Of a DNA stretch of 22,408 nt, positions 8,239 through 15,446 are shown piece by piece. Within the stretch, counting starts at the first letter, position 1; every line of letters starts with the position of its first letter. Source of the DNA: JBCBDX01 sp039815825 (GTDB lineage: Bacteria; Pseudomonadota; Alphaproteobacteria; Rhizobiales; Rhizobiaceae); NCBI GenBank assembly GCA_039815825.1, contig JBCBYO010000044.1:1-22408 (forward strand). The letters run 5' to 3'. Made by a program: the position numbers and the translations under genes. The notes under the pieces were generated by a model. It searched no databases and was not told the DNA's origin. It was given only the letters and a program-made list of their open reading frames with translations.

Positions 8239-9018
8239 ATGCGCGATATTTTGGGTGACCTTGAAGCGGCGGCGACGAATCCGATTGAGGCTGCCCGACA
8301 AGCGTCGAAAACCCCATTGCCAAAACGCTTCTACACGAATGTTAGCGTTCAAGAGGGGGAACGCGGCCACGAAGTTGCGCTGGATGGCCGCGTGGTGAAG
8401 ACGCCGGGACAGAAAAGGGTCTTTTTACCCGCTGCTGGTGCTCAACTGTTGGCCGATGAGTTTGACGCGCAGGAAGAATATATCGATCCCAAAAACATGC
8501 CGCTCTACCGTTTGCTCAATACCGCGATCGATGGCGTTGCAACTGATATGCAAGCAGTCGCCGAGGATGTTGTTCGTTTTGCCGGTTCCGATCTGCTTTG
8601 CTACCGGGCGGAAAGTCCGGACGCTCTTGTATCGAGGCAGTCTGAAGCTTGGGACCCAATGCTGGATTGGCTGGGTTCGAGGTTAGCAAGCCGTTTTGTG
8701 CTCGCCGAGGGGATCATGCATGTCACCCAGCCCAAGTCTACGATTGCGGCATTTGGTGTGTTGATCAGTCAAATCAAAGACCCGTTGGTGTTGGCCGCCC
8801 TTCATTCGATGACCACGTTAACAGGGTCGGCGGTTTTGGGTTTTGCTGTTTATGATGGCGAAGTTGATGCGGCAGATGCGTGGGCCGCAGCGCACGTCGA
8901 TGAGGACTTCAATATCGAGCAATGGGGCGATGATGCTGAGGCCAAAGCCATGCGTGCCTGGAAGTGGACCCAAATGAAGGCAGCGTCTGACCTTGTTGAC
9001 GCTGTCCTCGCGCGCTGA
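8239..9018 (+). CDS. ATP12 family F1-ATPase assembly chaperone
   Basis: A 259-residue protein of the ATP12 family, the chaperone that binds the F1 alpha subunit during ATP synthase assembly in mitochondria and alphaproteobacteria. The opening PLPKRFYTNVSV, then VALDGRVVKTPGQKRVFLPA, the block EYIDPKNMPLYRLLNTAIDGV and the acidic DLLCYRAESPDAL are conserved family signatures. The helical C-terminal part (AALHSMTTLTGSAVLGFAV, DEDFNIEQWGDDAEA) is complete. The frame is open further upstream to 7945, but that stretch overlaps parE on the other strand and reads as its shadow. ATG 8239 gives MRDILGDLEA, the usual family beginning, although the Shine-Dalgarno (AAAGG at 8222-8226) is far. It lies 92 bases before pccB, on the same strand. 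Confidence 0.9.
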   Translation: MRDILGDLEAAATNPIEAARQASKTPLPKRFYTNVSVQEGERGHEVALDGRVVKTPGQKRVFLPAAGAQLLADEFDAQEEYIDPKNMPLYRLLNTAIDGVATDMQAVAEDVVRFAGSDLLCYRAESPDALVSRQSEAWDPMLDWLGSRLASRFVLAEGIMHVTQPKSTIAAFGVLISQIKDPLVLAALHSMTTLTGSAVLGFAVYDGEVDAADAWAAAHVDEDFNIEQWGDDAEAKAMRAWKWTQMKAASDLVDAVLAR

Positions 9019-9027
9019 TCCTTACGG

Positions 9028-9038
9028 CCAAAGTTTGG
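9028..9038. promoter_or_regulatory. Palindrome CCAAAGTTTGG upstream of pccB
   Basis: An 11-base inverted repeat, CCAAA-G-TTTGG, lies 72 bases before the pccB start. Its core AAAGTTTG is also present upstream of aceA at 10870-10877. RamB/ScfR-type regulators of acyl-CoA metabolism recognise TTTGCAAA-like sequences, so this could be a degenerate operator. That link is inference; the palindrome is seen directly. Confidence 0.35.
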
Positions 9039-9110
9039 TTTCATTGAGCGCCATTTGCGCGGTAACAACGTGCTAGAAGAGGAACAATATACATGCGCGT
9101 TGGGGGATAA

Positions 9111-10643
9111 ATGAAAACGGTTCTTGATGAATTGCAGGATCGGCGCGCCACAGCCGTTATGGGTGGCGGGCAAAGGCGCATCGATGCTCAACATGCGAAG
9201 GGCAAATTGAGCGCCCGTGAACGCTTGCAGGTTTTACTCGATCACAGCTCTTTTGAAGAGTTCGACATGTTTGTGCAGCACCGCTGTACCGATTTCGGGA
9301 TGGAAAATACAAAAATTCCGGGCGATGGTGTGGTGACGGGTTGGGGTACCATCAACGGGCGCACCGTCTTTGTGTTTGCCAAAGACTTCACTGTGTTCGG
9401 CGGTTCGCTCTCTGAAACCCATGCACAGAAAATCATGAAGATCCAAGATATGGCGCTTAAGAACCGCGCTCCGATTATCGGGCTCTATGATGCTGGCGGT
9501 GCGCGCATTCAGGAGGGCGTGGCCGCACTTGGTGGGTATGCTGAAGTGTTTCAGAGAAATGTTTTGGCGTCAGGCGTTATCCCTCAGATATCGGTCATTA
9601 TGGGCCCTTGCGCAGGCGGTGATGTTTATTCGCCGGCAATGACCGACTTTATCTACATGGTGCGCGATCGCTCTTACATGTTCGTCACCGGTCCCGATGT
9701 GGTGAAAACGGTGACCAACGAGACCGTGAGCGCGGAAGAGTTGGGCGGTGCGAAAGTGCACACCTCCAAGTCATCGATTGCTGATGGTGCTTTTGACGAT
9801 GATGTTGAGGCGCTTCTGCAAATGCGTCGTTTGATCGACTTATTGCCGACTTCTAACACATCGGAATTGCCCGAAATTGAGTGTGTTCAATCGGTGACGG
9901 ACGACGACACGTCGCTGGACACACTTGTGCCGGAGAACGCAAACAAGCCGTACGACATCAAAGAACTGATCCTTAAGACGGTGGATGAGGGCGATTTCTT
10001 TGAAGTACAAAGAGACTTTGCCGGAAATATTGTCGTCGGTTTTGGCCGCATCGAAGGCCGTACAACCGGCTTTGTCGCCAACCAACCGCTTGTTCTCGCA
10101 GGCGTGTTGGACAGCGATGCCAGCCGGAAAGCTGCACGTTTTGTCCGCTTCTGCGATGCGTTTTCCATCCCAATTGTCACTTTTGTCGATGTGCCCGGCT
10201 TTTTGCCGGGTACGTCGCAGGAGTATGGTGGCCTCATCAAGCATGGCGCCAAACTTCTTTTCGCCTATGGCGAGGCGACAGTGCCAAAAATCACAGTCAT
10301 TACGCGAAAAGCCTATGGCGGCGCTTATGACGTCATGGCGTCAAAGCACTTGCGTGGAGATATGAATTACGCCTGGCCGTCTGCCGAGATTGCAGTGATG
10401 GGGGCCAAAGGTGCGGTAGAGATCATACACCGCAAGGACATGGATGATCCCGATAAGATTGCGGCACATACAAAAGAGTATGAAGACCGATTCCTGTCGC
10501 CATTTGTGGCTGCCGAGCGCGGTTATATCGATGAGGTCATCATGCCTCGGTCAACCCGCCGCCGGGTTGCGCGGGCGCTACGCCTCCTTCGCAACAAGGT
10601 TTTGGAGAACCCGTGGAAGAAGCACGATAACATCCCGCTTTAG
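9111..10643 (+). CDS. pccB: Propionyl-CoA carboxylase beta (carboxyltransferase) subunit
   Basis: The carboxyltransferase subunit that moves CO2 from carboxybiotin to propionyl-CoA, giving methylmalonyl-CoA for entry to the TCA cycle. The 510 residues match the family length. The N-terminal crotonase-like half has LYDAGGARIQEGV and the oxyanion-hole region MGPCAGGDVYSPAMTDF. The C-terminal half has FVDVPGFLPGTSQEYGGLI, ITRKAYGGAYDVM and PSAEIAVMGAKGAVEII. Asp407 in the AYD element occupies the position where Asp goes with propionyl-CoA preference in actinobacterial PccB. GGGGGA at 9102-9107 precedes the ATG closely. The biotin-carrying alpha subunit (PccA) is not in the window, so it must be elsewhere. 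aceA lies 460 bases downstream on the same strand. Confidence 0.93.
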   Translation: MKTVLDELQDRRATAVMGGGQRRIDAQHAKGKLSARERLQVLLDHSSFEEFDMFVQHRCTDFGMENTKIPGDGVVTGWGTINGRTVFVFAKDFTVFGGSLSETHAQKIMKIQDMALKNRAPIIGLYDAGGARIQEGVAALGGYAEVFQRNVLASGVIPQISVIMGPCAGGDVYSPAMTDFIYMVRDRSYMFVTGPDVVKTVTNETVSAEELGGAKVHTSKSSIADGAFDDDVEALLQMRRLIDLLPTSNTSELPEIECVQSVTDDDTSLDTLVPENANKPYDIKELILKTVDEGDFFEVQRDFAGNIVVGFGRIEGRTTGFVANQPLVLAGVLDSDASRKAARFVRFCDAFSIPIVTFVDVPGFLPGTSQEYGGLIKHGAKLLFAYGEATVPKITVITRKAYGGAYDVMASKHLRGDMNYAWPSAEIAVMGAKGAVEIIHRKDMDDPDKIAAHTKEYEDRFLSPFVAAERGYIDEVIMPRSTRRRVARALRLLRNKVLENPWKKHDNIPL

Positions 10644-10689
10644 AGTGGGTCTTGTGCGGCCTTACGGTTGGGCTGAATAAAAGTAGGGC

Positions 10690-10714
10690 GGTGCGGTGGT
10701 GCCCCCACCGCACC
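10690..10714 (+). terminator. Perfect 10-bp hairpin downstream of pccB
   Basis: GGTGCGGTGG (10690-10699) pairs perfectly with CCACCGCACC (10705-10714) across a 5-base loop, 46 bases after the pccB stop. There is no T-run after it on either strand, so it may act as an mRNA 3'-end stabiliser or a Rho-assisted end, and not as a classical intrinsic terminator. Confidence 0.4.
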
Positions 10715-10839
10715 AAGCCGGAAAGACCATATGTTTGACGCGGGGGCTATCAAACACATGTGACTGCGTGCCTGCCCGACGACCCCGCTTGGAGGTCGCA
10801 TCATTATGCTGCAGCACACAATATCCAATAAAAAGGGCG

Positions 10840-10890
10840 TTTGTAATAGATTGTAATATCTCCTTTTGTAAAGTTTGTGACACGTTTACA
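10840..10890. promoter_or_regulatory. Upstream operator-like cluster before aceA
   Basis: Three octamers with a TTGTAA core occur in one orientation: TTTGTAAT at 10840-10847, ATTGTAAT at 10850-10857 (10 bases on) and TTTGTAAA at 10865-10872. The last forms an inverted repeat TGTAAA-N12-TTTACA with 10885-10890. The 15 bases at 10865-10879 (TTTGTAAAGTTTGTG) agree at 13 positions with the reverse complement of the RamB consensus as I recall it, TTTGCAAAGTTYYTK. RamB and the related ScfR regulators control aceA and propionyl-CoA genes in other bacteria. Assignment to this family is inference. Confidence 0.45.
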
Positions 10891-11044
10891 GTGTGCAGTT
10901 GCGAGATAGCGGCCTTTTGACAGGGTTTTTCTCCCTATCGTGGAGGTTATCCGTGCATTTTCGCACATCAGAAGCCATTAAAGCCCCATAAAACGGCATG
11001 AGAACAGGTTGCTGGTGTCGCCCAAGGCAAGCATCAGCAGCCGG

Positions 11045-11062
11045 TTTACAAGCTTTTACAAG
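11045..11062. promoter_or_regulatory. Tandem TTTACAAG repeats before aceA
   Basis: TTTACAAG occurs at 11045-11052 and 11055-11062, exactly 10 bases (one helical turn) apart and about 40 bases before the aceA ATG. The reverse complement, CTTGTAAA, carries the same TTGTAA core as the upstream cluster at 10840-10872, but in the opposite orientation. The pair lies where bound protein could block transcript elongation or initiation. Confidence 0.4.
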
Positions 11063-11103
11063 TGATGCGTCCAAGGGGCGCCATAACCGCGAGGAACGAG
11101 CAA

Positions 11104-12705
11104 ATGAGCTATCAAGAAGAGATTGGGACGGCGAAAGAGTTGATCTCTGCGCAGGGGTCACCCTGGAATGCAATCGATCCGGAATATGTAGCGCGCATGC
11201 GTCTGCAGAACCGGTTTAAAACCGGGCTGGACATTGCCAAATACACAGCGGGTATTATGCGCCGGGACATGGCTGCGTATGATGCAGACCCATCGCAATA
11301 CACCCAATCATTGGGTTGTTGGCATGGATTCATTGGCCAGCAGAAGATGATTTCCATCAAAAAGCATTTTGGCACCACAAAGGGCAAATACCTGTACTTG
11401 TCTGGTTGGATGGTCGCCGCTCTTCGGTCCGAATTCGGTCCGCTGCCTGACCAATCAATGCATGAGAAGACGTCGGTTCCTGCACTGATCGAGGAGCTGT
11501 ACACATTCCTGCGCCAGGCGGATGCACGCGAGCTGGGCGGTCTTTTCCGCGATTTGGATGCCGCGCGCGAGGCAGGCGACGAAGTTAAAGCTGCGTCTAT
11601 CCAAAAGCAGATCGATAATCATGAAACGCATGTTGTTCCGATCATTGCCGATATTGACGCTGGCTTTGGTAATGCCGAGGCAACATATCTTCTAGCGAAG
11701 AAAATGATCGAAGCGGGCGCATGCGCGCTGCAGATCGAAAATCAGGTTTCCGACGAGAAGCAATGTGGCCACCAGGACGGTAAAGTGACCGTTCCGCACG
11801 AAGACTTTCTGGCGAAAGTCCGTGCTTGTCGCTACGCGTTTCTTGAAATGGGTGTTGATGATGGGATTATCGTCACACGAACAGACTCCCTTGGGGCAGG
11901 GCTGACCAAGCAGATCGCTTATTCCCACGAGGCAGGCGATCTTGGAGATCAGTACAATGCGTTTTTGGATTGCGAAGAGGTGTCAGCAGAAGACCTCCAG
12001 TCATCCGATGTTGTCATCAAACGCGATGGCAAGCTTCTTCGCCCCAAACGCTTGGCGTCCAATCTGTTCCAGTTCAAACCGGGTACAGGTGAAGACCGCT
12101 GCGTGCTTGATGGTATTACATCGCTGCAGAACGGTGCTGATCTTCTTTGGATCGAAACGGAAAAGCCGCATGTTGGTCAAATCGGTGGCATGGTTCGCCG
12201 CATCCGTGAGGTTATGCCAAATGCCAAGTTGGTTTATAATAATTCACCGTCCTTCAACTGGACATTGAAGTTCCGCCAGCAGGTCCTTGAGGAGTGGAAG
12301 GAAGCAGGCAAAGACGTTTCTGCCTACGATCCTGAAAAGCTGATGAGCGTTGAGTATGACGAGAGCGATTTGGCAGCCGAAGCAGATGAAAAAATCCGGA
12401 CCTTCCAAGCTGACGGAGCGCGGGAAGCGGGCATCTTCCATCATCTGATTACTTTGCCGACATACCACACAGCCGCTCTATCGACCGACAATCTGGCCAA
12501 GCGCTACTTTGGCGACGAAGCGATGCTCGGCTACGTCAAGCAAGTTCAACGCGAAGAAATCCGCCAGAGTATCGCCTGCGTCAAGCACCAGAATATGGCT
12601 GGCTCTGATATTGGTGATGATCACAAAGAGTATTTTGCTGGTGAAGCTGCGCTGCTCGCAGGTGGCAAGGATAACACCATGAACCAATTCGAGGCGGCTG
12701 AGTAG
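11104..12705 (+). CDS. aceA: Isocitrate lyase, long (Pseudomonas-type) form
   Basis: Cleaves isocitrate to glyoxylate and succinate, the first step of the glyoxylate shunt needed for growth on acetate and fatty acids. The 533-residue product belongs to the long isocitrate lyase group, like the 531-residue Pseudomonas aeruginosa enzyme, and not to the roughly 430-residue form common in rhizobia. The signature loop is KQCGH with catalytic Cys221, whereas the short form has KKCGH. Other blocks seen are SLGCWHGFIGQQ, PIIADIDAGFGNAEATY (metal and substrate site), QIENQVSDEKQCGHQDGK, and LVYNNSPSFNW. ATG 11104 is chosen: GAGGA lies 8 bases before it, while the in-frame GTG 11062 and ATG 11065 have no site. 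Malate synthase, the partner enzyme, is not in the window. A strong terminator follows. Confidence 0.94.
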   Translation: MSYQEEIGTAKELISAQGSPWNAIDPEYVARMRLQNRFKTGLDIAKYTAGIMRRDMAAYDADPSQYTQSLGCWHGFIGQQKMISIKKHFGTTKGKYLYLSGWMVAALRSEFGPLPDQSMHEKTSVPALIEELYTFLRQADARELGGLFRDLDAAREAGDEVKAASIQKQIDNHETHVVPIIADIDAGFGNAEATYLLAKKMIEAGACALQIENQVSDEKQCGHQDGKVTVPHEDFLAKVRACRYAFLEMGVDDGIIVTRTDSLGAGLTKQIAYSHEAGDLGDQYNAFLDCEEVSAEDLQSSDVVIKRDGKLLRPKRLASNLFQFKPGTGEDRCVLDGITSLQNGADLLWIETEKPHVGQIGGMVRRIREVMPNAKLVYNNSPSFNWTLKFRQQVLEEWKEAGKDVSAYDPEKLMSVEYDESDLAAEADEKIRTFQADGAREAGIFHHLITLPTYHTAALSTDNLAKRYFGDEAMLGYVKQVQREEIRQSIACVKHQNMAGSDIGDDHKEYFAGEAALLAGGKDNTMNQFEAAE

Positions 12706-12734
12706 GCTTCTTAAGAAGGGTTCTTGGAAGAAAG

Positions 12735-12770
12735 AAACCCCGCGCCCTTGAAGGGTCGCGGGGTTTTTTA
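12735..12770 (+). terminator. Intrinsic terminator of aceA
   Basis: AAACCCCGCG (12735-12744) pairs with CGCGGGGTTT (12757-12766), with further inner pairing CCCT/AGGG (12745-12748 with 12752-12755), followed by a T-run to 12769. It lies 30 bases after the aceA stop. This is a strong canonical Rho-independent terminator. Confidence 0.92.
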
Positions 12771-12795
12771 TTTTGAGTGGTTTGGTTTGGCTTAT

Positions 12796-13134
12796 TCAGC
12801 CTGGAACCAAAGCAGATGCTGGCAGGCCAGACACCGTGCAAACCCAAGCTGCGTTTTGATCACCTTCGAAACCAATACCTTGGGTAGTCACGCCACCGCC
12901 GGTCGTCGGCGTTTGTTGCGCGCACTCGACTGGTCCTTTGAATGCGGTATTCCAATCACCCGATCCATGGTCGATAATTGATTGGTTGACCCAAGCTCGC
13001 ACGGCCTGTGCCTGCGCCAAAGCTCGCGTGTCGCCAAAGCCGATACCTGTGGTGAGTTCGATGCTTTGGGCGAACGCGCCGGTTGATGTTGAGAGTGCAA
13101 TAGTTGCGCCGATGAGTGCTGTCTTGAGTTTCAT
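12796..13134 (-). CDS. Small secreted protein, two cysteines
   Basis: I do not recognise a named family. The 112-residue product has a clear Sec signal peptide (MKLKTALIGATIALSTSTG, likely cut AFA|Q at 22-23), leaving a mature protein of about 90 residues. The mature part begins with a helix-like Ala-rich stretch (RALAQAQAVRAWVNQ, 37-51), then has Cys71 and Cys99, which could form one disulfide, and tryptophans at 48, 61 and 97. This layout of an Ala-rich helix, a Trp, and two spaced Cys resembles small periplasmic proteins found in alphaproteobacteria. A good Shine-Dalgarno, GAGGGAA (minus strand, 13142-13148), lies 7 bases before the ATG, so the gene is very probably real. It is convergent with aceA, and the aceA terminator lies between them. 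Confidence 0.75.
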   Translation of the reverse strand: MKLKTALIGATIALSTSTGAFAQSIELTTGIGFGDTRALAQAQAVRAWVNQSIIDHGSGDWNTAFKGPVECAQQTPTTGGGVTTQGIGFEGDQNAAWVCTVSGLPASALVPG

Positions 13135-13492
13135 GAGTTCGTTCCCTCGCTAGATGTTGATGCCGAAGCGGCAACAACCTTATGACCAGTCAAGATTGAA
13201 CCGTCGTTGAAGGCAACATTTATTTGCCGTTCATGTTGGAAGCGGTGTTTGTCATGCCGGCGGTTCCGCTCGAATTGATGCTGATCGGATTAGATGCCGA
13301 ACGCTGCGCCCGAGCCGATTTTTTGGCCGTTATAGGTGACGGTTGCCGCGAGCGGATTAGCGCTTTCCAATCCAGAAAGGCTCAGTGACTTTAATGTGAC
13401 CGACTTTTCCGAGTGCATCGTTTTCTAGAAAAGTTCCGGTCGAGCCAGCCCTTCAAGGGCGGCTAACTTGTCTACAGCTAACTACAACTGGT
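13135..13492. other. Gene-poor stretch with possible remnant coding sequence
   Basis: No convincing gene is present. On the minus strand a 42-codon frame runs from an ATG at 13416-13418 to a TAA at 13290-13292 and contains the protein-like NPLAATVTYNGQKIGSG, but it has no ribosome-binding site. Neighbouring minus-strand segments in other frames also read like ordinary protein: TFLENDALGKVGHIKVTE at about 13379-13432, and SINSSGTAGMTNTASNMNGK ending near 13219. This may be the debris of a frameshifted gene, or simply biased composition. On the plus strand there is a 12-base palindrome, TTTTCTAGAAAA (13421-13432), and an imperfect hairpin, AGCC-A-GCCC/GGGC-GGCT, around 13444-13464. Confidence 0.4.
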
Positions 13493-13519
13493 CGGCACAA
13501 TGTGTGCCGGCTCTTTTTT
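13493..13519 (+). terminator. Intrinsic terminator with no assigned gene
   Basis: CGGCACA (13493-13499) pairs perfectly with TGTGCCG (13503-13509) across a 3-base loop, followed by GCTCTTTTTT. This is a good Rho-independent terminator for the plus strand, yet no plus-strand gene lies between it and the aceA terminator 720 bases upstream. On the minus strand no T-run follows, so it is a weaker end for psuG. It may end a small RNA or an antisense transcript. Confidence 0.6.
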
Positions 13520-13531
13520 GGATCGATCGAA

Positions 13532-14476
13532 CTACACAAATCCGATGCGGGGCCGTTTATGGCGCTTTGTCTGGTCGATTGCGATTTTCGCAGCCAGCCG
13601 GGCATTGTTTTCCACTAAAGCGATGTTGGTTTGCAGGCTTTTTCCACCGGACAATTCGACAATCTTGGCGAGCAGAAACGGGGTCGCGTCCTTTCCCTTT
13701 GCGCCAGCTTCATCGGCTTGCGCCAACGCTTCCTCAATGTGCTTGCTGATTTCGTTCAGTGGGATTTCACTGTCTGAAGGCACCGGATTGCAAATTAGTA
13801 TGCCACCGTGGCCAAGTCTGGGAAGTTCCTTGCGTGCTGTGACGAGATCGCCGATTTCTTGAACTGTGTCGAGCCTTAGCGGCGCGGCTAGTCCGGATTG
13901 ACGTGACCAGAATGCGGGTAGTTCATCTTGCCCGAAGGCGATTACGGGAACGCCGCGCGTCTCAAGTGCCTCCAGCGTTTTGGGGAGATCCAGAATGGCT
14001 TTCGCGCCTGCGCAAACCACAGTAACCGGCGTTCGAGCCAGTTCATCCAAGTCGGCGGATATGTCAAAGTCGGTTTCGGCGCCGCGGTGCACACCGCCGA
14101 TGCCCCCGGTGGCGAACACACCTATGCCAACGCTGGCAGCTGCCATCATTGTTGCCGCGACTGTGGTGCCGCCGGTCGCTTTGCGGGCCATGGCAAACGC
14201 CAGATCGGCGCGCGATAGCTTCATTGCATTTTCCGTTCTGGCGAGTTTCACCCGGTTGTCTTCATCAAGGCCGATAAAAAGCGTGCCATCTATGACGGCG
14301 ATTGTTGCGGGCAGGGCACCTTCCAGACGGATGATCTTTTGGACATTTTCTGCCATGGCGACGTTATCCGGCCAGGGCATGCCGTGGGTGATGATGGTTG
14401 ATTCAAGAGCGACGACGGGTTCGCCTTCACGCAGCGCATTTTCGATTTCGGGTGCAAACTTGACATCAGCTACCAT
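13532..14476 (-). CDS. psuG: Pseudouridine-5'-phosphate glycosidase
   Basis: Splits pseudouridine 5'-phosphate into uracil and ribose 5-phosphate, the second step of pseudouridine salvage. The 314 residues match the family length. Key regions are present: ALESTIITHGMPWPDN with Glu25 (equivalent to Glu31 of the E. coli enzyme), TGGTTVAATM, FATGGIGGVHRGAETDFDISADL with Asp142 (E. coli Asp149), and VCAGAKAILD with Lys159 (E. coli Lys166), the Schiff-base lysine. CNPVPSDSEIP and the late GKDATPFLLAKIVELSGGKSL block complete the fold. The start overlaps the end of psuK by 11 bases, so the two are translationally coupled, with the kinase first. No pseudouridine transporter or dedicated regulator is in the window. 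Confidence 0.95.
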   Translation of the reverse strand: MVADVKFAPEIENALREGEPVVALESTIITHGMPWPDNVAMAENVQKIIRLEGALPATIAVIDGTLFIGLDEDNRVKLARTENAMKLSRADLAFAMARKATGGTTVAATMMAAASVGIGVFATGGIGGVHRGAETDFDISADLDELARTPVTVVCAGAKAILDLPKTLEALETRGVPVIAFGQDELPAFWSRQSGLAAPLRLDTVQEIGDLVTARKELPRLGHGGILICNPVPSDSEIPLNEISKHIEEALAQADEAGAKGKDATPFLLAKIVELSGGKSLQTNIALVENNARLAAKIAIDQTKRHKRPRIGFV

Positions 14477-15362
14477 CGTTTGCCGCCTTTTGGAAAAGTG
14501 TATCCCGGTTCAAATTGGCCACCGGGCCTGGTGTTTGAATTGTCTCTCTCGCCGCTGCGACGCCGATGACAACTGCCTCATTTAAAGACCGGTCGTTGCT
14601 TTGAAGAAGGGTTGCCAAAGTCGCGCCCGCCAGCGCGTCTCCCGCGCCTGTTACGTCGATGGTATCAGCAATTGGCGGAACAGGTATCGTGTAAGTGTGC
14701 CCGGCGTCACGCACCGCGACACTGTTTGTCTCATCGGTCACAATTGTTGTTTTGAAGCCCAATTGGTCAAGATCGCCCAAGGCGCCCATCTCGCGCCTAT
14801 TCATAAATGTGATGTCAAACAAAGCTGCGCTGTTTTTTAGCCGCTCGGCCTTGGCCGCCGAGATTGCGAGCCCAACAGTCAGTCCGTCAAATTCATGAAC
14901 AATGGGGTCAATCGCCGATGCCGGCAAATTGGCATCAATGACAAGAACGTCCGCGCGCTTAAGCGTCTCGCGAACTTCCAGGCGGCGCAAATGGCGCGGG
15001 AGCACATCCTCATACAGGCTCATATCCGCAACCGCGGAAATGACATCGCCCTTTTCATCTAAAATTGCAGTATATGTTGGCGAGTTACGGTCGAGGTAAA
15101 TACCACTTTGATCGCGCAAATTTGCGTCTTCAATGGCGGCTTGGACACGTTCGCCGGGAGCATCACCGCCGCGTGCCGAAATCATTGTGACCACGTGCTC
15201 GGGCCCCAATTGAGCCAAGACGCGCAGGCTATTTAAACAACAACCGCCAACATAGGTTTGAACTTGCCCCGGCGTTGAAGCACCGGGAAGATGCGGTGCA
15301 TTCATTTGAGCTATCCAATCAACGTGCGCGCCGCCGATACCAACTATGTGTTTGCCGCTCAT
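14466..15362 (-). CDS. psuK: PfkB-family pseudouridine kinase
   Basis: Phosphorylates pseudouridine to pseudouridine 5'-phosphate, which the downstream glycosidase then cleaves. The 298-residue ribokinase-fold protein shows the N-terminal GGAHVDWIAQ, the first PfkB block YVGGCCLNSLRVLAQLG (37-53), and the second signature DVTGAGDALAGATL (236-249) with Asp242 as catalytic base. The family alone does not fix the substrate; the assignment to pseudouridine rests on the 11-base overlap with psuG, a pairing common in bacteria. No strong Shine-Dalgarno is visible. The gene is divergent from recA and its start lies 84 bases from the distal SOS box. Confidence 0.88.
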   Translation of the reverse strand: MSGKHIVGIGGAHVDWIAQMNAPHLPGASTPGQVQTYVGGCCLNSLRVLAQLGPEHVVTMISARGGDAPGERVQAAIEDANLRDQSGIYLDRNSPTYTAILDEKGDVISAVADMSLYEDVLPRHLRRLEVRETLKRADVLVIDANLPASAIDPIVHEFDGLTVGLAISAAKAERLKNSAALFDITFMNRREMGALGDLDQLGFKTTIVTDETNSVAVRDAGHTYTIPVPPIADTIDVTGAGDALAGATLATLLQSNDRSLNEAVVIGVAAARETIQTPGPVANLNRDTLFQKAANDGS

Positions 15363-15446
15363 TCATGTCGCCTATCATGAGGTCTGATTCTCCCATAGCG
15401 CTATCGTTCGACGGCCGACAAGATTTGGCCACAACAAATTTTTTGA

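Larger units (their letters stand above)
10644..11103 (+). other. Long intergenic region between pccB and aceA
   Basis: These 460 bases have no credible gene. They hold a perfect hairpin after pccB (10690-10714), a cluster of TTGTAA-like elements (10840-10890), a TTGACA hexamer at 10917-10922 that lacks a convincing -10 at the right distance, a pair of TTTACAAG repeats (11045-11062), and the aceA ribosome-binding site GAGGA at 11091-11095. A reading frame from 10998 exists but has no ribosome-binding site and runs into aceA in another frame. The length suggests dedicated regulation of aceA. Confidence 0.6.

Noticed and set aside
10998..11219. 73-codon frame in the aceA leader as a possible leader peptide
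   Set aside because: It has no ribosome-binding site, an unusual Arg/Cys-rich composition, and it overlaps aceA for over 100 bases.
13390..13531. Checked as a possible tmRNA, SRP RNA or RNase P RNA
   Set aside because: None of the conserved core sequences or the tag-peptide coding pattern are present.
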